A stretch of DNA of 64,000 bases from Brevundimonas sp. (GCF_030682035.1 NZ_JAUXQZ010000025.1:310001-374000); one strand, 5' to 3'. Positions 41,005-48,387 are shown, counted from the first letter of the stretch. Notes: a model not told the origin generated them from the sequence alone. Program-made: numbers and translations.

Positions 41005-41029
41005 AACGGCAGATCGCCCATCCGGTTCC
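41005..41029 (-). promoter_or_regulatory. EcfG (general stress sigma) promoter of the small RNA
   Basis: On the minus strand GGAAC (41029-41025) and CGTT (41008-41005) are spaced by exactly 16 bases, the EcfG/sigma-T consensus. No protein reading frame begins downstream before the terminator at 40910. Confidence 0.8.
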
Positions 41030-41067
41030 GGACTTTTTGAATCTTTTTTCGCGCCTCGGGCGACCCC

Positions 41068-41093
41068 GGAACAGCGGCGCTTCGGCCCGCGTT
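41068..41093 (+). promoter_or_regulatory. EcfG promoter of the 91-residue membrane protein
   Basis: GGAAC (41068-41072), a 17-base spacer and CGTT (41090-41093) lie 36 bp before the ATG at 41130. It is back to back with the small RNA promoter, 38 bp apart. Confidence 0.78.
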
Positions 41094-41129
41094 CAGGGGA
41101 GGTAGAAACATCGCCGACGGAGCCGCGCC

Positions 41130-41405
41130 ATGACCCATCAATCGCCGCACGACAAGGCCGCCGACGCGGTGCACGAAGGCCGCCCTGTCGAGGCGCAGTA
41201 TGTTCGCGGAGGCGGCGACGGCCGCCGGATCCTCATCCTGCTGCTGGTGTCTCTGTCGGCCGTCGCTGTGCTGTTGTTGGGTATGTGGTTCGTCAGTCAG
41301 GGCGGTTTCGCCGAGACCAACGCCAACACAGGCGCCCAGGCCGTCGATGTAAAGGCCTTCGACGACACGGGACCCGCGCCGGCGCCGACCCCGGCGCCGC
41401 AATAG
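41130..41405 (+). CDS. Small single-pass membrane protein, general-stress regulated
   Basis: A 91-residue protein of unknown family. The first 33 residues are hydrophilic (His/Asp-rich, then VRGGGDGRR), 34-56 is a membrane helix (ILILLLVSLSAVAVLLLGMWFV), and the remainder is a short acidic tail ending in a Pro/Ala repeat (APAPTPAPQ). The basic residues before the helix suggest the tail faces the periplasm. An EcfG promoter in front and a strong bidirectional terminator behind make it a discrete transcription unit; it also lies next to phyR. Function unknown; the stress link is inferred from the promoter. Confidence 0.75.
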   Translation: MTHQSPHDKAADAVHEGRPVEAQYVRGGGDGRRILILLLVSLSAVAVLLLGMWFVSQGGFAETNANTGAQAVDVKAFDDTGPAPAPTPAPQ

Positions 41406-41416
41406 GCCGGAGACGC

Positions 41417-41449
41417 AAAAAGCCCCGGTCATGCGACCGGGGCTTTTCC
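41417..41449. terminator. Bidirectional intrinsic terminator between the membrane protein gene and phyR
   Basis: A 13-bp perfect stem (AAAAGCCCCGGTC / GACCGGGGCTTTT, 41418-41447) with loop ATGC has A runs on the left and T runs on the right, so it works on both strands. It serves the two convergent genes, the 91-residue protein and phyR. Confidence 0.92.
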
Positions 41450-41467
41450 TTTGTCCGGGGCGTGGCT

Positions 41468-42265
41468 TTACGCCGCCGCTTTCTGACGCGACGGGTGGAA
41501 GAACAACGCCTGGCTGATCGCCGCCTTCACCGTCTCCGGCTGGAAGGGCTTGGTGATCAGGAAGGTCGGCTCGGGCCGTTCGCCGGTCAGCAACCGCTCG
41601 GGGAAGGCGGTGATGAAGATCACCGGCACGTCGATCCGCTTGAGGATGTCCTTGACCGCGTCGATCCCCGACGAGCCGTCGGCCAGCTGGATATCGGCCA
41701 GAACCAGACCGGGGCGATGCCGGGCTACGGCATCGACGGCCTCGTCATGGGTGGTGGCGGTGCCCGTGACGCGGTGGCCCAGTTCCTTGACCAGGCTTTC
41801 GATATCGGCCGAGATGATGGCCTCGTCCTCAATGATCAGAACATCGGTGGCCAGTTCGGCGTCGATGTCGGTCTGGGCTTCCGAGATCAGGCGTTCCACG
41901 TCATGGGCGTCGGCGTCGAGGATCTGGGCGGCTTCCGAGGGGGTGAATCCCTCGAGCGCCGTCAACAGGAAGGCCTGGCGTGAGCGCGGGGCGATCCGCA
42001 TCAGTCGCCGCGAGGCGTCGTCATCGCGCCCCTCCAGGCCGCTCTTGTCTTCAAGTTGCGCTCCGGTGGTTGTCCAGATGGCGTGGAACACATGGTAGAG
42101 CGCCACCCGCGGCGTCATTTCCGTCGGCAGTTGCCGTTCCCCGGCGGCGAGGGCTTCAAGCGCGACGCGAACATAGTTGTCGCCCGTCGTCTGATCGCCG
42201 GTAAGCGCCCGAGCGTAACGGCGAACGTATGGCAAATGCGGCGCAAGGCGGGCCAGCAGGCTCAT
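41468..42265 (-). CDS. phyR: Response regulator PhyR (anti-anti-sigma factor)
   Basis: Switch protein of the alphaproteobacterial general stress response. When phosphorylated, its sigma-like domain binds NepR and frees EcfG. 265 residues: a sigma-like N-terminal domain (about 1-125; LPYVRRYARALTGDQTTGDNYV and FTPSEAAQILDADAHDVERLI) and a C-terminal receiver (about 135-255) with D191 in VLADIQLAD as phosphoacceptor and ITKPF as the conserved Lys. It is divergent from nepR-ecfG, the standard layout, and has an EcfG-consensus promoter at 42321-42345, so it is in the positive loop. Confidence 0.97.
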   Translation of the reverse strand: MSLLARLAPHLPYVRRYARALTGDQTTGDNYVRVALEALAAGERQLPTEMTPRVALYHVFHAIWTTTGAQLEDKSGLEGRDDDASRRLMRIAPRSRQAFLLTALEGFTPSEAAQILDADAHDVERLISEAQTDIDAELATDVLIIEDEAIISADIESLVKELGHRVTGTATTHDEAVDAVARHRPGLVLADIQLADGSSGIDAVKDILKRIDVPVIFITAFPERLLTGERPEPTFLITKPFQPETVKAAISQALFFHPSRQKAAA

Positions 42266-42320
42266 TCAATAAATCCCCGACAGAAGGCTGCTCCGATCAT
42301 GGATCAGCTGCAGGCCCGTC

Positions 42321-42345
42321 AACGTATCAAATCCGCCACGGTTCC
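42321..42345 (-). promoter_or_regulatory. EcfG promoter of phyR
   Basis: On the minus strand GGAAC (42345-42341), 16 bases and CGTT (42324-42321), placed 56 bp before the phyR ATG. Confidence 0.85.
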
Positions 42346-42386
42346 GCCCAAGTCCACAAGCTTGAGCATTTATCGTCCATCCCCTA

Positions 42387-42411
42387 GGAACCCCCCCTGC
42401 GGGGCGGCGTT
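42387..42411 (+). promoter_or_regulatory. EcfG promoter of nepR-ecfG
   Basis: GGAAC (42387-42391), a 16-base spacer and CGTT (42408-42411), placed 46 bp before the nepR ATG. It provides autoregulation of the sigma factor operon. Confidence 0.87.
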
Positions 42412-42456
42412 TCGGCACTCGCAACAACTATCGTCAGGGTGGCGGCCGTTTTTTCA

Positions 42457-42654
42457 ATGACAGATAATTCCGATCCCCCCGGCAAGCCTCCCAAGGGCGG
42501 CGCAAGCCTGGAGGAAGCCCGCCTTCGCCAACAGGCGATCGGCGTCAAACTTCGTCATATGTTTGATGAGGTCGTGAACGAGCCGGTCCCCGACGAGTTC
42601 CTCGACATCCTGCGCCGGGCCGACGATCGCTCTTCGGGTGGGAGCGGCGCATGA
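42457..42654 (+). CDS. nepR: Anti-sigma factor NepR
   Basis: A 65-residue protein that holds EcfG inactive until PhyR-P removes it. The two-helix core IGVKLRHMFDEVVNEPVPDEFLDILRRAD (about 29-57) is the defining NepR motif; both ends are disordered (Pro/Gly-rich start, Ser/Gly end). ATG 42457 is chosen over an upstream in-frame ATG at 42439, which would lie within the region expected to be 5' leader. Its stop overlaps the ecfG start by 4 bp (ATGA), tying production of the two antagonists. Confidence 0.93.
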   Translation: MTDNSDPPGKPPKGGASLEEARLRQQAIGVKLRHMFDEVVNEPVPDEFLDILRRADDRSSGGSGA

Positions 42655-43244
42655 GCGGCGCCTCTCGTCCGCCTCCCAAACCGCCCTCAGCCGATGACGA
42701 CGCCTTCAAGCAGGAGCTGGTCATGCTGATCCCGCATCTGCGGGCGTTCGCGCGCACCCTCACAGGGGACCCCACCGCGGCTGACGATCTGGCCCAGGAC
42801 GCCATGATGAAGGCGTGGGACGCACGCGCCAGCTATCAGATGGGCACCAATATGAAGGCCTGGACCTTCATGATCCTGCGCAACCAATTCTATTCCGAAA
42901 AGCGCCGCTCGTGGCGCCAGACGCAACTGGACCAGGAGGCCGCCGAGCGCACCCTCGTGGCGGTGGACGACCCGGAATCGCCGGTGGCGCTGGACGAACT
43001 GCGGTTGGCCCTGGCCACCCTGCCGGAAGAACAGCGCGAGGCGCTGATCCTGGTGGGCGCCGGCGGCTTCGCCTACGAAGAGGCCGCCGAGATCTGCCAA
43101 TGCGCGGTGGGTACCGTGAAGAGCCGGGTGTCACGGGCCCGCAAGGCCCTGCAGGCCACACTGGAAAAGGGCGGCTACGCGCCCGCGACGGCCGCGCCGC
43201 CGGCGACGCCATGCGCTCCATCCTGGCGGCCGCAGACCGTCTGA
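42651..43244 (+). CDS. ecfG: General stress ECF sigma factor EcfG (sigma-T)
   Basis: ECF15-group sigma factor, 197 residues. Region 2 spans about 22-90 (LIPHLRAFARTLTGDPTAADDLAQDAMMKAW, then NMKAWTFMILRNQFYSEKRR) and region 4 about 105-160 (ALATLPEEQREALILVGAGGFAYEEAAEICQCAVGTVKSRVSRARKAL). DLAQD and the LRNQFYSEKR helix are typical of EcfG. It recognises GGAAC-N16/17-CGTT, five copies of which are found within 4.1 kb of this locus. Translationally coupled to nepR. Confidence 0.96.
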   Translation: MSGASRPPPKPPSADDDAFKQELVMLIPHLRAFARTLTGDPTAADDLAQDAMMKAWDARASYQMGTNMKAWTFMILRNQFYSEKRRSWRQTQLDQEAAERTLVAVDDPESPVALDELRLALATLPEEQREALILVGAGGFAYEEAAEICQCAVGTVKSRVSRARKALQATLEKGGYAPATAAPPATPCAPSWRPQTV

Positions 43245-43268
43245 GCAGCGTCAGGCAGGGCTGACGCT

Positions 43269-45053
43269 TTGGCCCCGCTCGGCCGAGCGTTCGCCAAGGG
43301 AGTAGGACGGGGTCTCGCACCTGCAAAATTCCAGGGTATCCGCTTCCGGCTGGGTTCGGCCATGGCTATCGCCCTGCTGCCGTTGCTGATTCTCGGCGGC
43401 TTCCAGGCCCAGTCGGCGTTCAGGAACCAGGACGCCGAGCGCCGCTCAGACTTGCAACTGGCTGCCGAACGCACGGCGGCCGGCGCCAAGGCCAGGCTGG
43501 ACAGCACAGGCATACTGCTTATGGCGCTGCGTCCCGAGGCGCTTGAGGTGTTCTGCGAACCGCGGCTCAGCGATCTTGTCGATCGGCTGGAAGATCTGGA
43601 AGGGCTGGTGCGACTGACCCCGACCGGCGCCACGGCCTGCGCTTCCGACAGCCTCGGCGCATCGCCCCCGGCCTGGCTGACCGCGGTCGGGTCCAGTCCC
43701 TGGTTTGAGAGGCTGCGCGCCGGCGAGGGCACGGTTCTGGCGCGAGCGCCGGCCGTGGCCGGTCAACCGCCGGGCCTGATCGTCGCCATCCGGCTGGAAC
43801 GACCGCTCGGCCGGTTCGACGGCGTCATGGCCGCTGTGGTTCCACTGTCCCGTCTGCAGCCCGATGTGGACGATCCCGCCCTTCCCGAAGGGTCGCAGGC
43901 GGCGCTGACCGACGCGGACGGACGGCTGCTGACGGCCAGCGACATCGGCGCCTTCACCCTGACGGGCGACGAGCCGCTGACCGGGTGGATCCAGCGGGCG
44001 AGATCTGACGCCTCGGCCATCTTCGAGGCGAATGATGCGGACGGCCAGCACCGGGTCTATGCCGGGGCGGCGCTGGCCGGGCGTGACGTCTATGCCCTGC
44101 TTTCAGCCCCGGCGCCGGGGCTGCTATCCTGGGCCCGACTGAACCCGGTCGGGGCCCTGGTCACGCCGCTGCTGGCCTGGTTTCTGGCCTTCTCCATGGT
44201 CATGCTGGTCAGCGAGCGGATCGTCATCCGCTGGCTGAACTATCTGGAGCGGGTGGCGTCCATCTATGCGAAGGGGCGCTTCTCGGTGCGTCCGGTTCAG
44301 GCCATGAACGCCCCGGCGGAGATCCGCGTTCTGGCGAGAACGCTGGACGAACTGGCCGAGTCCATCGTCACTCGCGACGCCGCCCTGACCGCCTCCCTCG
44401 CGGAAAAGGACGCGCTGATGCGCGAGATCCACCACCGGGTGAAGAACAATCTGCAGATCATTTCGTCGCTGCTGTCGATGCAGCAGCGAGCCCTGACCGA
44501 TCCGGCGTCCAAGGCGGCGGTCGGCGACACGCGCCAGCGCATCTCTGCGCTCGCCCTGATCTATCGCACCCTCTACCAGAGCGACGACCTGCGCTATGCC
44601 GACGCCCGCGTCTTCCTCACCGAACTGGTCGGACAATTGGTCGCCAGTGAAACCGGACGCGGTCACTTGGTCACCTCCTCGGTCGAGGCGGACTCGCTGG
44701 TGGTCGATCCTGACAAGCTGGCGCCGTTGGCTCTGTGGCTGGTCGAGGCCGTGACCAACGCCCAGAAACACGCTTTCGTTGGGCGTGGCGGCGACCTGAA
44801 GGTCCGGTTCATCGTGCACGGCGACACCAGTGTGCTGGAGGTTCAGGACGACGGGCCGGGCGTCAGCGAGACCTTCCGCGCCGGCGTGGGCCGTACCCTC
44901 ATGGGGGCGTTCGCCAAACAACTGCGGGGCTCGGTCGAAATGGTCCCGGCCCAAGGCGGAGGTATGGTCGCCCGCATGACATTCGCCACGCCGGAGGCCG
45001 TCGTACCGACTGATCCAACCGATCTGGGAACTCCGGCCGGGTCGTCACGTTGA
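43269..45053 (+). CDS. Membrane sensor histidine kinase (HisKA_2 type), probable PhyR kinase
   Basis: Of 594 residues: membrane helix about 31-50, a periplasmic sensor (about 52-285) with the shape of a CHASE/dCache domain, a second helix about 291-315, a HAMP-like linker, and a HisKA_2 dimerisation domain with the phosphorylated His in EIHHRVKNNLQIISSLLSMQ (H388/H389), then an HATPase domain (LWLVEAVTNAQKHAF, DDGPGVSE). Kinases of this class located beside phyR phosphorylate it (PhyK in Caulobacter). The start is a TTG at 43269; an ATG at 43362 would remove the first 31 residues but keep the helix partly. It starts 24 bp after ecfG. Its last 30 bp contain the entericidin promoter. Confidence 0.87.
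   Translation: MAPLGRAFAKGVGRGLAPAKFQGIRFRLGSAMAIALLPLLILGGFQAQSAFRNQDAERRSDLQLAAERTAAGAKARLDSTGILLMALRPEALEVFCEPRLSDLVDRLEDLEGLVRLTPTGATACASDSLGASPPAWLTAVGSSPWFERLRAGEGTVLARAPAVAGQPPGLIVAIRLERPLGRFDGVMAAVVPLSRLQPDVDDPALPEGSQAALTDADGRLLTASDIGAFTLTGDEPLTGWIQRARSDASAIFEANDADGQHRVYAGAALAGRDVYALLSAPAPGLLSWARLNPVGALVTPLLAWFLAFSMVMLVSERIVIRWLNYLERVASIYAKGRFSVRPVQAMNAPAEIRVLARTLDELAESIVTRDAALTASLAEKDALMREIHHRVKNNLQIISSLLSMQQRALTDPASKAAVGDTRQRISALALIYRTLYQSDDLRYADARVFLTELVGQLVASETGRGHLVTSSVEADSLVVDPDKLAPLALWLVEAVTNAQKHAFVGRGGDLKVRFIVHGDTSVLEVQDDGPGVSETFRAGVGRTLMGAFAKQLRGSVEMVPAQGGGMVARMTFATPEAVVPTDPTDLGTPAGSSR
45027..45051 (+). promoter_or_regulatory. EcfG promoter of the entericidin-like gene, inside the kinase gene
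   Basis: GGAAC (45027-45031), 16 bases and CGTT (45048-45051). It overlaps the last codons of the histidine kinase and ends 41 bp before the next ATG. Confidence 0.8.
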
Positions 45054-45092
45054 TAAGGCAGACGCCACCCGCCTGACTTCAAGGAGTACCCC

Positions 45093-45230
45093 ATGCGCAA
45101 GTTGTTCGTTCTCTTCGCCGCCGCCGCCGCCTTGACCACCGCCGCTTGCAATACCGTCGCAGGCGCGGGTGAGGACGTCTCAGCCGCCGGGACCGCGGTC
45201 GCCCGATGCGCTGACGGCAAGACCTGCTGA
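45093..45230 (+). CDS. Entericidin-like small lipoprotein
   Basis: A 45-residue lipoprotein. MRKLFVLFAAAAALTTAAC is the signal peptide and lipobox (TAAC, Cys19); the mature peptide NTVAGAGEDVSAAGTAVARCADGKTC matches the entericidin pattern CNTxxGxGxDxxxxG, here with two extra Cys. Entericidins are stress-linked membrane peptides, induced by RpoS in enterics. A good ribosome site (AAGGAG) precedes it by 9 bp. The EcfG promoter upstream indicates general stress control in this organism. Confidence 0.85.
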   Translation: MRKLFVLFAAAAALTTAACNTVAGAGEDVSAAGTAVARCADGKTC

Positions 45231-45301
45231 TTCAGGCGCCAGCCCATAGGCAGCATCCGAGATCCCGACCGCGTTTCCCCCCGACGCGCGGCTCGGTTGA
45301 A

Positions 45302-45338
45302 GAAGGCCCGTCAGCATCCCCCCCGCTGGCGGGCCTTC
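45302..45338 (+). terminator. Terminator-like hairpin after the entericidin gene
   Basis: Arms GAAGGCCCGTCAGC and GCTGGCGGGCCTTC pair over 14 bp with one G-T wobble around a 9-base C-rich loop, 71 bp after the stop. The T tract is weak, so efficiency is uncertain. The rest of 45231-45475 holds nothing else I can support. Confidence 0.65.
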
Positions 45339-45475
45339 GTAATTCCCGGCGCCCCTCTTGCGAGCGGTCCGGCACCGACCCTGCCCCCGCGCCTATTTGC
45401 GGGATCGGCGACGCCGTCTAGCATGCGCAATGCAGGCGTCCGCAGAGACGCTGTGACGACGCGGGGAGGCGATCG

Positions 45476-47134
45476 ATGATGGATACGGTTGAGACCAGGG
45501 CGGACCCGAGCCTGAGAACGGTGGTGGTGGCGTCAGCCGCGGGCACCGCGTTCGAGTGGTATGACTTCTTCGTCTTCGGCTCTCTGGCCACCGTCATCGC
45601 GCGGCATTTCTTCGCCGACGCCGGCGAGACGGTCGCCTACATCCTGGCCCTGCTGACGTTCGGCCTCGGCTTTGTGGTACGGCCGCTGGGCGCGCTGGTG
45701 TTCGGCTGGTTCGGCGACCGGACGGGCCGCAAGACCACCTTCCTGGTCACCATCACCCTCATGGGTGTCGCCACGGTCGCAATCGGCCTGTTGCCGGACT
45801 ACGGCCAGATCGGCCTGGCCGCGCCCATCCTTCTGCTGATCATGCGGGTGCTGCAGGGATTCGCCCTCGGTGGCGAATACGGCGGGGCGGCCATCTATGT
45901 CGCCGAACATTCACCGCCGAAGAAGCGCGGCCTGCTGACCGGCTGGATCCAGACTACCGCCGCCTTCGGCCTGATCGGCGCCCTGTCGGTCATCCTGATC
46001 ACCCGCCAGATCGTCGGCGTGGAAGCCTTCGACGAATGGGGCTGGCGCATCCCCTTCCTGCTGTCCGCCCTGCTGCTGATCGTGTCGCTGTGGATCCGGC
46101 TGAAGCTCAACGAGAGCCCGGCCTACCAGCGCATGGAGGCCGAGGGCGGCGAGCGGCGAGCGCCGTACAAGGAGGCCTTCTTCCGGTGGGGCAACGGCCG
46201 GTTCGTGTTGATCGCCCTGTTCGGCATCATGATCGCGCAAGGGGCGGTCTGGTACTGCGGCTATTTCTACACCCGCTTTTTCATGGAGCGGGTGCTCAAG
46301 GTCGACGTCAACACCGTCGACCAGCTGGTGTTGATGGTGACCGTCGCCTCTGCGGGCCTGTACGTTTTCTTCGGCTGGCTATCCGACCGGGTCGGACGCA
46401 AGCCGGTGATGCTGTTCGGCATGATCCTGGCCCTGGTCGCCTTCTTCCCTGGCTTCCACGCCCTGACAAAAGCCGCCAATCCGGCCTTGGCCGAGGCGCA
46501 GGTTTCCGCCCCCGTGACCGTGGTCGCCGACCCCGCCACCTGCGCCCTGCAGTTCGACCCGATCGGCAAGGCCGCCTTCTCCAGCTCGTGCGACATCGCC
46601 AAGAGCGTGCTGTCCAACGCCGGTGTCTCCTACGGCAACGCCGAGGCCGCACCGGGCTCGATCGCCATGGTCCGGGTCGGCGGAATCGAGATCGCCTCGG
46701 TCGAGGGAGCCGGCATGGACGTCAACACGCTGAAGGCCGCGCGCACCGGGGTCGAAACCCGGATCAAGGCGGCGCTGGCCGAGGCGGGCTATCCGGCGAA
46801 GGCCGATCCGGCGCGGATCAACATGCCGCTGGTGTTCGGCATATTGATGATCTTCATGTTGGCGGCCACGGCGCTCTACGGACCGCAGGCGGCGGCGCTG
46901 GTCGAGCTGTTCCCGACGCGGGTGCGCTATACGGCGATGAGCCTGCCCTACAACATCGGCACCGGCTGGGTCGGGGGCCTGTTGCCCGCCGCCAGCTTCG
47001 CCCTCGTGGCCTGGTCAGGGAACATCTATTTTGGCCTCTGGTATTCGGTCGCGTTTACGGTGATCGCCGCCGTGGTCGCCCTGATCTGGCTACCAGAGAC
47101 CAAGGGGCGGGACCTCGACGCGATCGGGACCTGA
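45476..47134 (+). CDS. MFS transporter, metabolite:H+ symporter (MHS) family, with a large inserted loop
   Basis: A 552-residue inner-membrane carrier. Family marks are ASAAGTAFEWYDFFVFGSLA in helix 1, the loop GWFGDRTGRKTTFL, RVLQGFALGGEYGGAAIYVAEH, and the second-half copy GWLSDRVGRKPVM. MHS members take up dicarboxylates, 2-oxoglutarate, proline or betaine; the substrate here is unknown. Between helices 9 and 10 (about residues 328-447) is an insertion of about 120 residues, hydrophilic, predicted periplasmic, with two Cys (TCALQF, SSSCDI). Typical members are about 430 residues, so the insertion accounts for the excess. Start has GGGGAGG upstream. Confidence 0.88.
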   Translation: MMDTVETRADPSLRTVVVASAAGTAFEWYDFFVFGSLATVIARHFFADAGETVAYILALLTFGLGFVVRPLGALVFGWFGDRTGRKTTFLVTITLMGVATVAIGLLPDYGQIGLAAPILLLIMRVLQGFALGGEYGGAAIYVAEHSPPKKRGLLTGWIQTTAAFGLIGALSVILITRQIVGVEAFDEWGWRIPFLLSALLLIVSLWIRLKLNESPAYQRMEAEGGERRAPYKEAFFRWGNGRFVLIALFGIMIAQGAVWYCGYFYTRFFMERVLKVDVNTVDQLVLMVTVASAGLYVFFGWLSDRVGRKPVMLFGMILALVAFFPGFHALTKAANPALAEAQVSAPVTVVADPATCALQFDPIGKAAFSSSCDIAKSVLSNAGVSYGNAEAAPGSIAMVRVGGIEIASVEGAGMDVNTLKAARTGVETRIKAALAEAGYPAKADPARINMPLVFGILMIFMLAATALYGPQAAALVELFPTRVRYTAMSLPYNIGTGWVGGLLPAASFALVAWSGNIYFGLWYSVAFTVIAAVVALIWLPETKGRDLDAIGT

Positions 47135-47356
47135 GTGACGGCGGTGAAGCGGCGGCGGTTCAAGCCTCTGGTCTGGCCGGTCGCGCTGCTAACGGTGGGC
47201 GCGGCGGCCAGCTGGCTGGCGGAGTTCGCCGTCGGACGGTGGCAGGACTACCAGCTGTACAGCCTGGCCCGGCCCGTCGCAGACCTGCTGATGCTCATCG
47301 GCGCGGTCTGGCTGGTGGCGGCGGTCGTCGGCGGGGTGCGGAACCGTCGCGGCTGA
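47135..47356 (+). CDS. Small two-helix membrane protein, unknown function
   Basis: A 73-residue protein whose GTG start directly follows the transporter stop codon, so it is probably translated by reinitiation and made with it. It has a basic N terminus (VKRRRFK), then hydrophobic segments at about 12-30 and 47-66, and a basic end (GGVRNRRG), consistent with a hairpin with both ends in the cytoplasm. No family recognised. Confidence 0.6.
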   Translation: MTAVKRRRFKPLVWPVALLTVGAAASWLAEFAVGRWQDYQLYSLARPVADLLMLIGAVWLVAAVVGGVRNRRG

Positions 47357-47358
47357 GG

Positions 47359-47760
47359 TCAGACCTTTTTCAGATCGGCGATGAAAGTCTGAACCTCATC
47401 ATGCATCCAGTGAGCGCCCTGCGACCAGAAGCGGGCGAGCGCCTCGTGATTCAGCCTCACCCAGTCGATCACCGCCGGCGCCCTGCGATTGAGATCGCGG
47501 GCCGCCATGCTGCGGGCGAGCAGGCGCGGCTCCGACGCCACCGCGACGGAGAAGCTCGGCTGGCCCGGACCGGTCTTCAGGTCGTATTTTACCCGAGGAC
47601 CATGGGATCCCATGACGGTCGAAATCGTGATGACGCCGGGCGCCCCCGTCCTGTCTTCGCCGAGGTTCGCCATGTCGAAGACGTCCTCCTCGCCGAGCGC
47701 GCCGATTTCCTCGTCGAGGGTCGGCTCGCGATCGATCCAGACGGCGATGTTCTCGTTCAT
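47359..47760 (-). CDS. Conserved-looking protein of unknown function
   Basis: A 133-residue soluble protein with no recognised domain. It starts MNENIAVWIDREP, has an acidic first third (EEIGALGEEDVFD), a central ITISTVMGSHGPRVKYDLKTGPGQPSFSVAVASEP, and ends with WVRLNHEALARFWSQGAHWMHDEVQTFIADL. The coding base pattern is good. A GTG two codons upstream (47766) is an alternative start. It is convergent with the small membrane protein, 2 bp between stops. Confidence 0.6.
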   Translation of the reverse strand: MNENIAVWIDREPTLDEEIGALGEEDVFDMANLGEDRTGAPGVITISTVMGSHGPRVKYDLKTGPGQPSFSVAVASEPRLLARSMAARDLNRRAPAVIDWVRLNHEALARFWSQGAHWMHDEVQTFIADLKKV

Positions 47761-47843
47761 GGTCACGGCGCGGATAAGACGCCTCCCGGCTCACAGGTGT
47801 CAAACGGTTGCAACTGGAACGCGCTTATGGCCTCGCCACCCGC

Positions 47844-48320
47844 TCAAACCGGCAAGGCTCCCCGTTTCACCACCGTCCGCATGGCCACGCTCGACGAGAC
47901 CCGGGTCACGCCGGGGATGCGGGTCAGTTCGCGCGAGTGGACCCGCTCCAGGTCGTCGACGTCACGCACCACCAGCCGCAGCAGATAGTCCGAGCCGCCG
48001 GTCATCAGATAGCATTCGACCACCTCGGGCACGGTCGAGATGGCGGTCTCGAAGGCGGTCAGGGAGGCCTCGGCCTGGGACGACAGGGTCACCGTCACGA
48101 AAACGCTGATCGGCAGGCCGACGGCGCGTTCGTTGATGATGGCGGCGTAGCGGCTGATGACCTGAGCCGCTTCCAGCGCACGCAGCCGGCGCAGGCAGGC
48201 GCTCTCCGACAGGTTCACCGCCTTGGCCAGATCGGCGTTCGTCATCCGGCCATCGCCTTGAAGAGCGCGGATCATCTTACGGTCGGTGTCGTCCAGAGCT
48301 ACGGCAGAAACGGTCTTCAA
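47844..48320 (-). CDS. Lrp/AsnC family transcriptional regulator
   Basis: A 158-residue regulator. It has an N-terminal HTH (about 10-60: LDDTDRKMIRALQGDGRMTNADLAKAVNLSESACLRRLRALE) and a C-terminal RAM/ACT-like ligand domain (about 70-150; VFVTVTLSSQ, VVECYLMTGGSDYLLRLVVRD). SESACLRRLRALE is the recognition helix region of Lrp-type proteins. Divergent from alanine dehydrogenase, with an inverted repeat between them, so it probably senses alanine or another amino acid and controls ald, like AldR/PutR types in related bacteria (inference). Confidence 0.92.
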   Translation of the reverse strand: MKTVSAVALDDTDRKMIRALQGDGRMTNADLAKAVNLSESACLRRLRALEAAQVISRYAAIINERAVGLPISVFVTVTLSSQAEASLTAFETAISTVPEVVECYLMTGGSDYLLRLVVRDVDDLERVHSRELTRIPGVTRVSSSVAMRTVVKRGALPV

Positions 48321-48333
48321 TGATGCACTCCTT

Positions 48334-48387
48334 CGCAGGTTCTGCGACTTTATCTTGATATTGCGATGAAAAGAACAGGAACCTGCG
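48334..48387. promoter_or_regulatory. Inverted repeat in the lrp-ald intergenic region
   Basis: CGCAGGTTC (48334-48342) and GAACCTGCG (48379-48387) are perfect 9-base inverted copies with centres 45 bp apart, spanning the AT-rich centre of the 140-bp divergent promoter region. The spacing (about four helical turns) suits an Lrp-type multimer wrapping DNA. This is a candidate operator; binding is inferred. Confidence 0.55.

Noticed and set aside
46036-47988. 650-codon alternative plus-strand frame within the MHS transporter
   Set aside because: Arg/Gly/Ala-rich out-of-frame reading of the transporter and following genes.
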